Numbered from the stretch's first letter, positions 21,870-34,480 are shown. The stretch: DNA of 64,000 nt from Riptortus pedestris (GCA_019009955.1 CM032233.1:92407501-92471500); one strand, 5' to 3'. The notes: a model not told the origin generated them from the letters alone. Numbers and translations are program-made.

Positions 21870-22316
21870 CTGTTAACGCTCTAGCTGTCGTAATTTTTGT
21901 TTGATCGTTACCAAACTCGATATTTAAACGTTTTATGCTAAAAGACAGATCAAGTTAGTTAATGGCTGATATCGGACCAGTGGGAGAGGGGGGGGGGTTT
22001 AGAGGGGGATTTTCGAAAATTCGAAATATCTCCGTTACCATACTTCGGATCCAAAAACTGTATAGAAATAATCTTATTGTAAATTAAATTTACTATAAAT
22101 ATTGTTCTATACATTTATTCTCTATCTTGAATATTAATCGAGATATTTGCATTTTTATTAATTGTGGGCCGATAACGGATGACTGACTTTCCCGCCAAAA
22201 GCTAGTTCGGCCCTTTGCCGTAACTGTTCGGCTCTCGTATGGAGATTTCTCTATTGTATAACTTCACGTGGGAAATCTGCTTAGTTTACGCAGCCCCTGC
22301 GTGACGGGCTTTTTTT
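21696..22316 (+). repeat. Family A, complete compact copy
   Basis: Left end with one mismatch in the palindrome, (TA)n at 21818-21865, TGGGCCGATAACGGATGACTG interior module, intact hairpin. Confidence 0.9.
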
Positions 22317-22420
22317 AACATAGTAATTGAGAATTTGTGGTGAGGTGAGATCACAAGAGTGTTATACCAGCAGGTGGGAAATCTGCTTAGTTTACGGGGC
22401 CCCTGTGGGACGAACTTTCT
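22317..22420 (+). repeat. Family A2 right end (different interior)
   Basis: GTGAGGTGAGATCACAAGAG and TTATACCAGCAGGTGGGAAA lead into the standard GGGAAATCTGCTTAGTTTAC terminus with a mutated hairpin. The 60 bp before the terminus do not occur in ordinary family A but recur at 10056-10095, 28826-28917, 25066-25130 and 59345-59425. Confidence 0.75.
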
Positions 22421-22439
22421 AGATTGAATATTTATGAGA

Positions 22440-22720
22440 CCATCGAATAGTAAGGTCAACAGGAAGAATTAACCATTTTCACCAATACAATTCTAAGTGA
22501 TCACTTAGATTTGCAATTGATTGTAAATGCATTACAATTACTTGGAGTTGCAGAAGTAAAATTGCATTTACTTGAAATTGAAATAGGTAATTGAATTACT
22601 TTGGGTCAGCAGGTAATTTTAATTGCTTATCTCAGCGATAATTACAGTAATCCACAAAGTAATTACAATTACGAATTACAATGTACGCAATCATAACTGT
22701 GATTTTTCCCATTCAACTAC
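22440..22720. repeat. GTAATT/AATTAC-rich low-complexity region
   Basis: GTAATTG, AATTACTT and CAATTAC words recur many times on both strands, giving potential small hairpins. It may be a decayed hAT-type MITE, but no ends are visible. Confidence 0.45.
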
Positions 22721-23131
22721 TTCAATTTTTTTTTATTTATGGACACCACAACGAAGGTGTAGAGATTAGATCACTAGTGAGTCATACCATCACGTGGCAA
22801 ATTTGATTTTTTTTCTTGAATATCATATTTCATCGTCCACTAAGTTGTCACTCGCCTAAAATAACCTATGAAAACATTTAGCATCACGTAGTATGGCTGT
22901 ATACTATCAAATTCACATAACACCGATGTGATCTGCAACTTAAATGAGCAACACATTTGATATTCAACAGCTCAATCCATTGCTTAATCCACTGACGGTG
23001 TATCTCACAGCGAAATCACAAAATTCAAGAAGTCAATACCAGACGAATCTAACTCCGACACAAAAAAAAATGTCTCTTTCATTTGACATTTTGGTTTCTG
23101 AAGACTTCGCCGGTTCAACGTTCCAATATAA
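22721..23131. other. Mostly unassigned; decayed A2 end
   Basis: 22745-22815 resembles the A2 terminus (AGATTAGATCACTAGTGAGTCA). The rest shows nothing recognisable. Confidence 0.4.
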
Positions 23132-23902
23132 AAAAAAAGTCCGTCGCGCAGGGGCTGCGTAAACTAAGCAGATTTCCCTCATGGAGTTTAACAATAGATA
23201 AACCTACATATTGGTATCACAACACAACCGTGAATATTAAGTGAATAAATACCAGCGGTAATAAGAAATCTATCCCCTCCCAACTGGAACCGTCTGAAAT
23301 GTAAACAAACGGGTCTGCTAACCTCTCACAGGGAAGAAAAACAATTACTGAAACATATCAGAATATAATATTGAATTTTTTGAAAACTATTTACTACATC
23401 TAGTACTGTAATTTATAATAAATCAGAATAATATTTATCCCAATCAATCAAATTTTAGTAGTCCAAGAAATTAAGACAGGGGGGGCTCACCAAAACATAT
23501 TTGCATGTATCTCGTATAATAAAGGTCTCTTGAAAACGGTATTTAAGCTTCGAATTATGTGGTTTATTATATAACAGAGGATTGTTTGTCTAACAACAGT
23601 AGAAGTGGGGGTTTGATGAAGGCTGAAAAATGAAAATATTTCGGTTAATATTCAAGATAGAGTATAAAGGTATATAACAATAATTATAGTCCATTTTAAT
23701 TGCAATAACGTTGGTGCTATTCAATTTTTCGATCCGACTTAAAATAACGGAGATATTGCGAATTTTCGAAAATTCTGCCCTCTGACCCCCCCCCACCCCC
23801 TGGTCCGATTTCAGCCGTTGACGAACTTGATCTTTTTTTTTTACGTTAAACGACTAAATATCAAGCTTGGTAACGATTAAACAATAATTGCGGCGGTAAC
23901 AG

Positions 23903-23966
<64 letters not shown>

Positions 23967-24083
23967 TTAAACGGACCTCCTTTTCGTCACCTCCTTGGTA
24001 GGATCGATAGACATTTGAACAAAAATTTCGAAAATCGCGTCAAGAGTACGACCTCAAATAACCTTAAGGGAAATCTGCTAAAA
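23132..24083 (-). repeat. Family A, complete long copy
   Basis: At about 950 bp it holds both the CATTGTTTACATTTC-type module and the GTAGTCCAAGAA / CCCCACTTCTAC module. (TA)n at 23909-23962. The left palindrome is damaged (AACCTTAAGGGAAATCTGCT). Confidence 0.9.
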
Positions 24084-24099
24084 AGAAGCTTTTTATTCA

Positions 24100-24345
24100 T
24101 CTAGTCCTCAGTACCAATTTATGTTGTTATATGCGACTTTTCAATATCTTGATTATTAACGAAGATATTTGAATTTTTTTTAGTTTTCAGCCTTCAGTAA
24201 ACCCCCACTCGTCATATTTACAAAAAGTGGTTATATTATGAAGCACTTTCTTTTAAGCCTTAATACCAAATATTGTTTTCATTGAACTTTTACATTTGGA
24301 GATGAATCTGCATAGTTAACGCAGCCCCTGCGTGACCGACTTTTA
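24100..24345 (+). repeat. Family A, right part
   Basis: From TATATGCGACTTTTCAATATC to a right end in which GGGAAATCTGCT is reduced to GAATCTGCATAG. The hairpin CGCAGCCCCTGCG is intact. Confidence 0.8.
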
Positions 24346-24354
24346 TTTATTTAT

Positions 24355-24568
24355 TTGTCTGTTAATGTTCTAGCGTTCTCAATTCTTTGGCATTGTGATT
24401 TTTTGATCAGCAAACTCGATATTTAAACGTGCTATGTAAAAATAAAGATCAAGCTCGTTAACGGCTGAAATCGAACCCTCCCCTCGGTTTGCTCCAGAGG
24501 GAAGGGGGTTTCAAGGGGAAATTTCGAAACAATGAAATCCCAATAGCTCATTTCCCTTAAGGAATAGC
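24355..24568 (+). repeat. Family A, interior fragment joined to a left end
   Basis: TTTGTCTGTTAATGTTCTAG to GGGGAAATTTCG, then AATAGCTCATTTCCCTTAAG, which is the left end. The join is a deletion or an end-to-end mosaic. Confidence 0.65.
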
Positions 24569-25065
24569 AACGGTAAGTGATATAGTGACCCCAAATGGAT
24601 AAATAGATTGCTTTCGCAAAGAACTTGGTTTCAAATAAGGACGGAACTACTAGGCAGTCAGTAGACGGAACCTTCCTGCAAACCACGCCCTTTCATTCCC
24701 TCCTGGGTATACTCCATCCATCTTATCCTTGGCCTTCTTTGCCCTCTCTTTCCTGGTGGCTGCAATTTTTAAAATCTCTTTTGGCAATCTCTCAAAAGGC
24801 TTACAATATTACCAATACCATTTTCGTCTGCTCGGGGAAGATTTCGTCACTGATTGCTGAACGTGTGCCTACCCAGATACTCTTTTAACGTTTCATTGGA
24901 TTACGGGGATTAACATATGCTACGAAGTCTCTCATATAATAAGTAGTAGAACTGAATACGGCAATCCAACTTCTTATTTTTCGAACTTTACTCACATTAT
25001 ACTTAAGTCTCGTAACAACTTTAACTTCAACATTCATATTATCAATGTAATGTAATGAAAATGGG
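24569..25065. other. Intergenic, no gene seen
   Basis: Open frames of 84-87 codons lack motifs. No repeat family recognised. Confidence 0.4.
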
Positions 25066-25252
25066 CTGCGTTTACTTAGGCGATTTCCCCACTTGCTGGT
25101 TTGACACACTATTGGTCTCGTCTCTTCATATATGTTTTATATCTATGTGAAAATTCTTGAGGTTGTACTCATGACGCAAACTTTCTTCAAATGTCCATCC
25201 ATCCTACCCAGGAGATGAAGAAACTGAGGTCCATTCAAAATTATTTGTATAT
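25066..25252. repeat. Two family A end fragments
   Basis: 25066-25130 is an A2 right end in reverse (GGCTGCGTTTACTTAGGCGA, CACTTGCTGG). 25150-25252 is a + left arm up to the TA tract, where repeat C begins. Confidence 0.7.
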
Positions 25253-26790
25253 ACTAGCTAAGATACCCGGCTTCGCCAAGGAATTTATTTGAGGCTGAAT
25301 GATGATGGTGTTTTTTTGGTAAGGCTTTACTTTGCACAATACTTTGACATTTCCCGTCTCCTGTGCATGTAGTTTATGAAGTAATGGACCATATAATTCA
25401 TAGAAAGTATTTCATAGTTTGTCTTCCAAACTATGTATGAATTATTCAGGCACAAAGCCTATTTATTTAGGTACGTCATAACCACTATTAAAAATACTCT
25501 TTTGTAAGTCTCGAAACAGTTTTGTAAACAGTATATTCATATTGGTACATACTGTCTTCAGTAAAGTATATCATATCTTAACAGAGCAGAGTTAATAAAT
25601 TCCAGAAATAGCTTGGTGCTCCTCCCATGCGTCCATCCTTTTAAATAATTTATTTATGAAAATTAACCAAATTCACATTCCTGAGAATAATTCTACATTG
25701 CTAAAAGTATAAGCATCAATTAACATGTGAACATAAATCAATATGAGATCGATAGGGAAGCGGCAGAGCTGATAGGAAAAGGAAGTATCCCCACACCCCC
25801 CTAGGCTCAGTGGTGCCAACACACCACTCATTTAGGATCTCAATCCTGTCATACATTAAATTATATTAATAAATCTGATTACATTATCTTCACAATACTA
25901 AAACTGTTTGTTCAAATAATTTTCATGCTTAATTGAAAAAAGTATTAAATACACTTAGAGAAAACTAGCGTTTTTCATAAATTAATGTTTGGGAGCAGTA
26001 TATATTAATTGTAGCAATATGTTATTTGTGTTAAAAAAAATAACATCGATTTGAATTATGAAGGATAAAATATTAACGTAGATTTGAATTAATTTATCCA
26101 GGTGAGGTACCTGTTAGTTCTTATTGGTAAGAATTGTTGAGAATATCAATATTTCTACGCAAATTACTTCCTTCATACATTTTTATACTAAAAAATGTTT
26201 AAAATTAAAGTTCCTTTTAATAACACAAAAAACAACGTTTGTTATGTGCACGTTTGTCTTAAAACAAATAAAAAATGAAATATCGAGAATTTTTATTTCA
26301 GGCCTCCCTTATAACCTGATCGACCTAACAATTTTAATATAACTTATAATCATAGAAGAATTAATGCTAATTCACTTATCAAGTTTTGTTAAGTTCGGTT
26401 CAATCGTTAGTGGCCAATAAAATTATTGGCTCCCGCATTAGCTTTTAGTCTATATCTCGTTTATACTTTGTTATACGACAAAAGTGAATATAACAAAAGT
26501 TACTATAAATAACAATATAAACAACTGTTGCCATGTGCATATTTGCTGAAAAACCAATAGGAAACGAAATATCGCTATTTTTAATTTAAGGTCTCCCCTC
26601 CTGACACTAACAACCCCCTCCTGCTTCTCCCTAGAGATGATGCAGGTATACCTTATTATCATGGAGCAGTTAGTGCTAATTCACATACCGAGTTTTGTTT
26701 ACTTCGGTTGAGTATTGTGCCAAATAAAATCGTCGACTCCCACTATAGTTTTTAGCGTATATAGAGAGGCCTATAAACTCCTTTGTTGAA
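25253..26790 (+). repeat. Repeat C, copy 1
   Basis: Starts ACTAGCTAAGATACCCGGCT directly at a TA tract. This matches a motif widely dispersed in insect genomes in the form CTAGC...ACCCGGC. From about 26135 it contains internal repeats of about 300 bp (GTTATGTGCAC, GGAAACGAAATATCGCTATT, AGGYCTCCC, CATACCGAGTTTTGTT), with units marked by TTTTAGTCTATA (26447) and TTTTAGCGTATA (26749). It ends near a (TG)n. Class unknown; the 3' part resembles tails of RTE-type non-LTR elements or their derivatives. Confidence 0.7.
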
Positions 26791-26814
26791 GAGATATATA
26801 ACGTGTTGTATATT

Positions 26815-26848
<34 letters not shown>

Positions 26849-26940
26849 AGTGTGTGTATTAAACAAAGTTTTTAAATGAGTACGTCATGAGTACAACCTA
26901 ATGAGCTTATTTTCCTTTACAGAAATCTACTATTACCCAA
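26815..26940 (-). repeat. (TG)n and family A left-end remnant
   Basis: (TG)n at 26821-26858. GAGTACGTCATGAGTACAAC to TTTACAGAAATCTACTA is a decayed left arm, so repeat C lies between pieces of family A on both sides. Confidence 0.65.
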
Positions 26941-27350
26941 AGGTCGTTTTTATAAAAAGATTTAGTTTCCCCTATAAACGAAACTCTTTCGTGTTATTTC
27001 TATAGCAAGTATTCAACTGTTATTAGTTTTTTATGACACTCATTTTGCATTAGGGGTGGTGGAGAGAGCGGCATTTAGTTTGGTAGATAAGTAAGAAGAA
27101 TATATTGGAGTGGGTGGCGCCATCTGAAAGTGGCAGCATTATTGAAAACTGGACAACTGCCTCTTTTATATAAAGGAATATTGGACATTCCTCGACAACT
27201 CTCCACAGATCAGCTTTCATTTAATTCTCCATGCGATGCAAGACCCTCATTGTGGATTTCATAATTTATTGAAATTTTACCAGTCTCTCTAAAGCCTATA
27301 TTATGGTTATCATTGACTTACAATCATAATTAAGTTGTAAGTTTGTCTAA
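26941..27350. other. Intergenic, no gene seen
   Basis: No repeat family or coding motif recognised. Confidence 0.4.
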
Positions 27351-27352
27351 TC

Positions 27353-28766
27353 AGCACCTGGAAAATCTGCTTGGTTTACGCAGCTCATGCAAGACACACG
27401 TTTTTTTTAATTCCCCTTAAGAAATATCAGCTTCTGAGGATGTATTCATGGCATGATTTTTGAAAAATTTCTTCAAATGTCCATCGAGCTTGAGAACTGA
27501 AGAATATCTCGGTTAATGTTCATGATAGAGAAAATATGCATATATCCACATTTATAGACAACTAAATTTGAAAAGGTTGGTTCAACAACATTTTTTGATC
27601 CGACAAGTAATAATGAAGATATTTCATAATTCCTCCCCTCTAAACCACCTCCCAACTGTACCATTTCAACCGTTAACAAACTTGACATTTAGTTTTATAT
27701 AAAAAGCTTATATATCGAGTTTGGAATCAACTAAACAAAAATTGCGACAGCTAAAGTGGTAACAGGCATATATATATATATGTCTGTTAACGCTCTAGCG
27801 GTTTCAATGTTTGTTTGATCGTTGAGATCAGGCTCATTTATGGCTAAAATCCAACCAGTGGGTTGCGGGGGAGGGGTTAAAGGGGGGAATTTCGAAAATT
27901 CAAAATATTTCCCTTATCATGCATCAGATCCAAAAATTGTACGAAAGAAATCTTATTGAAAAAGAAATGATTTATAAATGTTGTTATGTGCATTATTTCT
28001 CCATATTTTATATTAACAGAGATATTTCCGTATTTTATTTAGTTTACGGACATCCTTAAACCCCCACTCCTACACATGTCATATTAGAAATAAGCTGTTA
28101 TATCGTGAACCACTTTATTGGAAGCTTAAATACCAAATATAATTTTCATTTGAGCTTTTGCTGTGATATGGTACTTCATTTATGCTTTTACGTTCCGGTC
28201 TCAAAAATGTTCATTTGATCTATACCATACTCGGTATTTAACCATTTCATTCTACACTAAAGATCATATTTGTTATTGGCTGAAATCGGACCTGGAATTA
28301 GGGGTTTGTAGAGGAGGGATTTATAAAATTCATAATATCTGAGTTATGATTAGTCGGATTGAAAAATATTTAACCAATCTTTTTAAAATATTGATGCTGT
28401 AACACAGTTTTTTTTTATGTTCTGGTGACCTCCCCACTTCTTAAGTTTTTGGAATATTTAAATTTGATTGATTAAGATAAACATTATTCTGATTCATTAT
28501 AAATTACAGAACTAGATATAGTAAATAGTTTTCAATCAAATTAATACGTTATATTCAGTTATATTCTAGTAATTGTTTATCTTTCTGGTAAGAAGTTGAC
28601 AGAATTGTTTGTTTACATTTCAAATGCTTCCCATCTGGAGGTTTCTTATTATCGTTTGTATTTATTCACTGTGGTGTTCTGTTACCGGTATGTAGATCTA
28701 TCTACTGTTAAACTTCACGCGGGAAATCTGCTTAGTTTACACAGCCCCTGCGTGACCAACTTTTTG
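27353..28766. repeat. Family A mosaic of at least four pieces
   Basis: In order: a + right end (27353-27408), a + left end (27413-27485), an inverse interior (27495-27780), a short (TA)n, then a + interior and right part (27781-28766) that itself repeats the TGGTCTCAAAAATGTTCA-type block and ends with an intact hairpin. The orientation change at 27490 indicates insertion or rearrangement. Confidence 0.75.
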
Positions 28767-28825
28767 TTTATTTTGTAACTCAAATACTAAGCGACTAATT
28801 CCTACTTTATATTTTTCTGGCCAAA

Positions 28826-28917
28826 TATGTGCTGAGACGTGATCACAAGTGAGTCATACCAGCACGTGGGAAATATGCTTAGTTTACGCAGCACCTGCGT
28901 TACGGACTTTTTTTTAT
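28826..28917 (+). repeat. Family A2 right end
   Basis: GACGTGATCACAAGTGAGTC and ATACCAGCACGTGGGAAATA lead into a right end with hairpin CGCAGCACCTGCG. It follows another right end after 60 bp. Confidence 0.8.
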
Positions 28918-30286
28918 ATATTTGATGAATTATTTCAAATTAAACATACCAATAGGAGTGATGATGGATCAGAAAAAATTTCCTTTATGTTTGATCAATA
29001 TCAAAATTTGTATTAACAGACAAACCATTTAATTATAATAGAGGAGACAAACAACAGCATGGAATGTGCATATATTAAGTACATTAGACTTAGTTTAGTA
29101 TTAATCCATTTGCTAGCCCGATCAAACTTAATAATAACTTGCTTAATAGCCATTGTATGTTGAAAGGACTAGCATTTTGTGTGGGATGGTCTAACTTCGA
29201 ACTACTAAGCATTAATATATAGAGAGAGATATTATTACACCTTCAATCTACTGGAAGGCGATTTATAACTAAGGAAAATCCAATAGCAACTTGAAAAACT
29301 TACTAAAAATTCGAAATATGAAATTTCCTGAAATTTTACTAGTCTAATAGAATCTAATCTCATGATTTTCTGTAATTAATCTTCCTATGCCTAATTCTGA
29401 TTTAACTTACACCAACTTAAGCCTTAATATCAGGGAGAAGTTAGAACCAATAACTCAAGAAAAGGATAAGCCAGATTTCAAATAACCCTAATCCACACAA
29501 GCTATTAACGAAGTGGAGAAACTAGAAAACGGCGAATAACTCCATTCTCCTCATATCGCGTAAATAAATTTTTTATGTCCAATTTGTTACGCCATGTTTC
29601 CTTCACTTACTCCATATTTCACCACTTATCTCCCATTACTTTACCATTACTATTTACAACCTGTAATCCCTTTTTATACATTTATAATAATCACTTATTT
29701 ATTTCAATAAGATCTGAACATTGGCATTTCTTGACATACTTAAGAATTTTTGTTAAAATGTAATGTTGTTAATTTACTATTATTTTTACAGTATGTTCTT
29801 TTTTTGTTCTTTAGGTAATCGCTGTTTAGGAGAACTCGAGTAACCTAACAAAAACTTAAGAACTCACATGACTGGGTTGCTTTGATGAGTTACCTTTACC
29901 ACAGAATTCAAAAGTTATCGTTCCTTTTCGAACAGATATCACCTAACCACAAAAACTTTTCATGGTAGTTAAATAAAAATATAATATTTAAAATTGGAGT
30001 GTGAAATGAGCGTTGTTTAGATCGAGAGGAGTTATACATAAATCATCAACACATATTGGTATAAAGAAAGAACTAAGGAAAATGTGTAAAAGAATACTGA
30101 AAGCATCCATTAGAATATTAAACTTCAATTTATTCAAAAATAAAGTTTACCTTAAGCTGCTCCCTTAACAACATCCCTTACAATAAATTATATTTCTCAT
30201 AAAATATCAATCAAAATTAGTAAAATTACCTCGGAGAGTCAGGTAAGGAGGAAAAACACCCCCAAAGAAGGAGCTTCTTATTTTTA
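28918..30286. other. Single-copy-looking AT-rich DNA, no gene seen
   Basis: About 1.4 kb without family A. Open frames do not exceed 62 codons and carry no motif. Confidence 0.45.
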
Positions 30287-30402
30287 GCAGATTTGCCTTA
30301 TGGAAAGCAGCTATTGAGCTCGTACTCATGGCGTGATTTTCGAAAACTGTCTTCAAATGTCCATCGACCCAACCTAAGAGATGACGAACTTTTGGTCCGT
30401 TC

Positions 30403-30474
<72 letters not shown>

Positions 30475-31027
30475 CTGTTAACGCTCTAGCGGACGTAATT
30501 TTGGTTTGATCGTTACCAAACTCGATATTTAATCGTTTTATGTTAAAAAAAGATCAAGTTCGTTAATGGCTTTAGAGGGGATAATTTTCGAAAATTCGTA
30601 ATAATTCCGTTACTATACATCGCATCGAGAAATTGTATAGAATTACTCTTATTGCAAATTAAATTTACTATAAAGATTATTATATATATTTATTCTCTAT
30701 CTTGAACATTAACCGAGATATTTACATTTTTATTAAGTGTGTGTGGATAACGGGCGGGATGAGATAGGCTATTGCCTGTTCTGTCCGGCTCTTATTGGTT
30801 TTGTTAGTCACATTCAGTTGAAAGTTAGTTCGGCCATTTCCGTAACTGTTCGGCTCTGTTGAAATTGGTTTAGATACCGGTGTAAGCTTCTACTTTGTGA
30901 GATATATAGAAAAACAATCTTGGACTACTAAACTTTGATTGATTTAGATACAAATTATTCTGATTCATTATAAATTACAGTACTAGATATTGTAAATAGT
31001 TTGCAATAAAGTAAACATGTTATATTC

Positions 31028-31108
<81 letters not shown>

Positions 31109-31361
31109 TAATTGTTTTTCTTTCCGGTGAAGAATATGTCTATCTATCTGTTCAGCTCTGAGTGGTTGGCAGACCTGTTTGTTTACAATTCAGAAGCCGT
31201 TTCCGTTGGGAGCTTATTAAAATTAACAGAAAGATTTCTCATTACCGTTTGTATTTAATCACGGTGGTGTTAAGTGTTACTAGTATACAGATTTCTCTAT
31301 TGTATAACTTCACGTGGAAAATCTGCTTAGTTTACGCAGCCCCTGCGTGACGGAATTTTTT
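30287..31361 (+). repeat. Family A, longest complete copy
   Basis: At about 1,075 bp it carries the fullest interior: GTGTGTGTGGATAACGG, a GTAAGCTTCTACTTTGTGAG block, AATTACAGTACTAGATATTG, then a second (TA)n (31028-31106) in place of a single TATA in other copies, and TTCCGGTGAAGAA. (TA)n number one is at 30407-30470. The hairpin is intact. Confidence 0.92.
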
Positions 31362-31370
31362 ATGTTTGTT

Positions 31371-31397
31371 TATATATATATATATATATATATATAC
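31371..31397. repeat. (TA)n microsatellite
   Basis: Thirteen TA pairs a few bases after a family A right end. Confidence 0.9.
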
Positions 31398-32219
31398 ATA
31401 ACGACAGGACTAATCAATTGTGGTAAATATAATTTTTCCTCTTGAAAATTTACTATCTCCTGAATTCCGTCAATAAATCCGGTCCCTGATAGAGTTTTCT
31501 CATTTTTATAAATTTTTCCTAGCAATTCTCAACTTAAAATGGCGGATGTAACGTATTTCCCATTGTATGCCAGTCTCCGTGTATCAAAACGTGAAATACA
31601 ATTATTGTCAAGAGCTATGTAAACTGGAGGAACAAAGGGATTGTGTATAGGATTAGGAACAAATGTAGAGGTTTGGGAGAGGAGATGAATCTATTCTCTA
31701 GAGGATGAGGAATAGCCATTGAAATATTCGTTGAACAGTGTAATTCCGTTTGTGAGCTCTACCCCGCCACCCTCAGTTGCCCTGGCCCCAGACCATGGGA
31801 GCCGTTGGGTCCGACCTCCCATACACAATCCCAAGCCTCAACCGACCAGGAACAGGCAAATTATCCTATTATTCCAATTCGTGGAGTTCTACACACTTTC
31901 GGCCTATTTCCACCTTGTACAGGAATGGGCGCCTAGTCTGTTAGGCGAAGAGGTGAAGCGATTCGTCCATCTCCATGAATAATGACACATTGAGCATATA
32001 GGAAGGAATAAAGAAAGTGTTACGCTCATTAAATGAACCAATTACACCGAACTGAATTAAAATATATCCCCACGGGCATTGTTTGCTAATGGCTACAGGT
32101 CAATAACTATACTCATACTCAAAATCACATACTCAATGTGCTTTATAATACTAATAAGGGGTGTTACCCACGGACTGGGTAACAAGACTGCGAAGTTCAG
32201 TGGAGTAATAATAATATAA
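31398..32219. other. Intergenic, no gene supported
   Basis: A purine-rich segment (31625-31710) precedes a GC-richer, C-rich one (31755-31860). The 87-codon frame over it has no motif. Confidence 0.4.
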
Positions 32220-32395
32220 TAACGGAGATATTAAGAATTTTCAAAATTCTCTCCCCTTCCCCCTGGTCCGATTTCAGCAGTTAACGAACTTGATCATTCT
32301 TTTTGAATAAAACGATTATATATCAAGTTTGGTAACGATAAGACGGTAACAGACAAACATATATATAGATAGATAGATAGGTATTCAGATATATA
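32220..32395 (-). repeat. Family A, interior fragment ending at a TA/GATA tract
   Basis: AACGGAGATATTAAGAATTT to GACGGTAACAGACAAACATA, then TA and GATA units. Repeat C follows where the left arm should be. Confidence 0.8.
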
Positions 32396-34480
32396 TATAC
32401 TAGCTAAGGTACCCGGCGATGCCCGGGAAATCATTGCTGGCTGACTAATGATTGTATTTTTATAGCAAGACTTCAATGTGTACAATTACACTTCCCTCCA
32501 CGATGTATTGTTTTTTCAAAACAGCCAATCCTAAAGTGTAACTTTCAGGGTTAATAGAATAAAAATTTTAGTTTTGAAGAATATATGAAAATGGGTTCCT
32601 AATTTATCCCTCACGACTTTTTGACTCACGGTTTTTGAATAATTCAGACCATAATCATGGGTAGCATTTATCACAATTAAATATCTTCTATAATGAACAT
32701 ATTTCCTGCCAAAAATCAAACCAAGCACATATAGTTTTAGCATAGTTTTATACATAAGATTATATTCGTATCAGTAAGCCTCAGTGGAAATCACTTCCCG
32801 TCGTGGCAGCATTCCACAGGAAATAACTAAACTCAATTACCTCCCGTCCATTTCCGCTCTCGCAGGAGCGTTATCATCGTTGTTTTCCTTAGAATATTGA
32901 TTCAGAATATTATTTTAATAATTTATCTCCCTTATGGAACTAAATAATAGATCCCTAAACATAATTTCATTTATGTTCAAAAAGCTAGATGAGAGGAAGA
33001 GAGCCCCCCTGCAACCTAGTAATACTTTAAACATTCATATCGAGTATATATTAAATACCAGAAATGCTCTTATAGTTTATATTCTATTAGAAATAAACAA
33101 CAAATTTATAGGGAAAATAAATAAATAAATGAGGAGGCGACGGAGATTTATAAGCTCACTAATCCGAATCATACTTGCAACTATCATATAAGACTAAAAC
33201 ATAACATCTTTTGTAATAATATGCATTTATTAAAAACACTTAAATAAGCACTAATAAAATTAATGACTCCCATTATGGTTTTAGCGTATATGCCGTATTA
33301 ACTTCATTTACGGCAAAAGTGAATACAACAAAAGTTACTTTAAATAACAAAAGTAAACAACATTTGCTATGTGCACGTTAGCCGAAAAAAAAATAGAAAA
33401 TGAAAATTGCGAATTTTTATCTCAGGCCTGTCTTATAACCCCCACTCCCGTTTGAACCTAAACATTTTAAGGTAGCTTATAATCATGGAAGAATTAATGC
33501 TAATTCGCATACCAAGTTTTGTTAAATTTGGTTCAATCGTTTGTGCTCAACAAAATTGTTGGCTTCAGCTTTAGTTTTTAACGCATATCTCGTTTATGTT
33601 ATACAGCAAAAGTGAATATAACCAAAGTTACTTTAAATAACAAAATAAACAACTTTTGTCATGTGCATATTTGCAGAAAAACCAGAAGAAAAAGAAATAT
33701 CGCTATTTTTAATTTCAGGCCTCCCTTATAACCCCCACTCCTGCCCGTTCCTAGAAATATTGGTATGGCTTATAATAATTAAGGTGTCAGAGATAATAAA
33801 CATACCGAGTTTTATTTAGTTCGGTGGACTCTTTTGTGCCAAATAATATTCTTGACACCCGCTATAATTTTTAGCGTATAACACCTTTATAATTCGGTAT
33901 TCGACGATAGTGTATATAACAAAAGTTTCTCTAAATAACAAAATAAACAACTTTTGTTATGTGCATATTTGCCGAAACACCAATAGGAAACGGAATATCC
34001 CTATTTTTAATTTCAGGCGTCCCTTATAACCCCCACTCCTGCCCGTCCCTAGAAATGTTTGTATGGCTTATTATAAGGAAGGCGTTAGTGCTAATACACA
34101 TACCGAGTTTTATTTAGTTCGGTTGAGTGTTTGTGCCAAATAAAATTGTTGACTCCCGCTATAATGTTTAGCGTATAACACCTTTATAGTTCGGTATACG
34201 AAAAAAGTGTATATAACAAACGTTACTCTAAATAACAAAATAAACAACTTTTGTTATATGCATATTTGCCAAAAAACCAATAGGAAACGAAATATCGCTA
34301 TTTTCAATTTCAGGCCTCCCTTATAACCCCCACTTCTGTTCGTTTCAGAGAATATTAATATAGCCTAAAGTCTAAGTTGGGTTAGTAGTAATACACATAC
34401 CAAGTTTCATAAAATTCGGATCAGCCGTTTATGCGTGAAAAGGTAACAAACAAACAAACAAATAAACAAACAAACAAACA
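32396..34480 (+). repeat. Repeat C, copy 2, complete-looking
   Basis: Opens ACTAGCTAAGGTACCCGGCG at the TA tract and closes with a stretch of the form ATTCGGATCAGCCGTTTATG followed by (AAAC)n at 34449-34480. Endings of that kind are typical of RTE-like non-LTR retrotransposons and their non-autonomous derivatives. The 5' 850 bp is unique; the 3' part is a tandem array. No reverse transcriptase is visible. Confidence 0.7.
33277..34440 (+). repeat. Four tandem units of about 296 bp within repeat C
   Basis: Unit starts marked by TTTTAGCGTATA-like text at 33279, 33576, 33869 and 34166. Each unit contains AACAACTTTTGTTATGTGCA-like text, AATATCGCTATTTTTAATTT-like text, a CCCTTATAACCCCCAC block and CATACCGAGTTTTATTTAG. 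Last unit ends in the element's 3' terminus. Confidence 0.85.

Noticed and set aside
32396..34480. Bacterial-style operon or phage features suggested by ordered repeats
   Set aside because: Unit text is non-coding, ends in (AAAC)n and has RTE-like tail features; nothing prokaryotic in the window.
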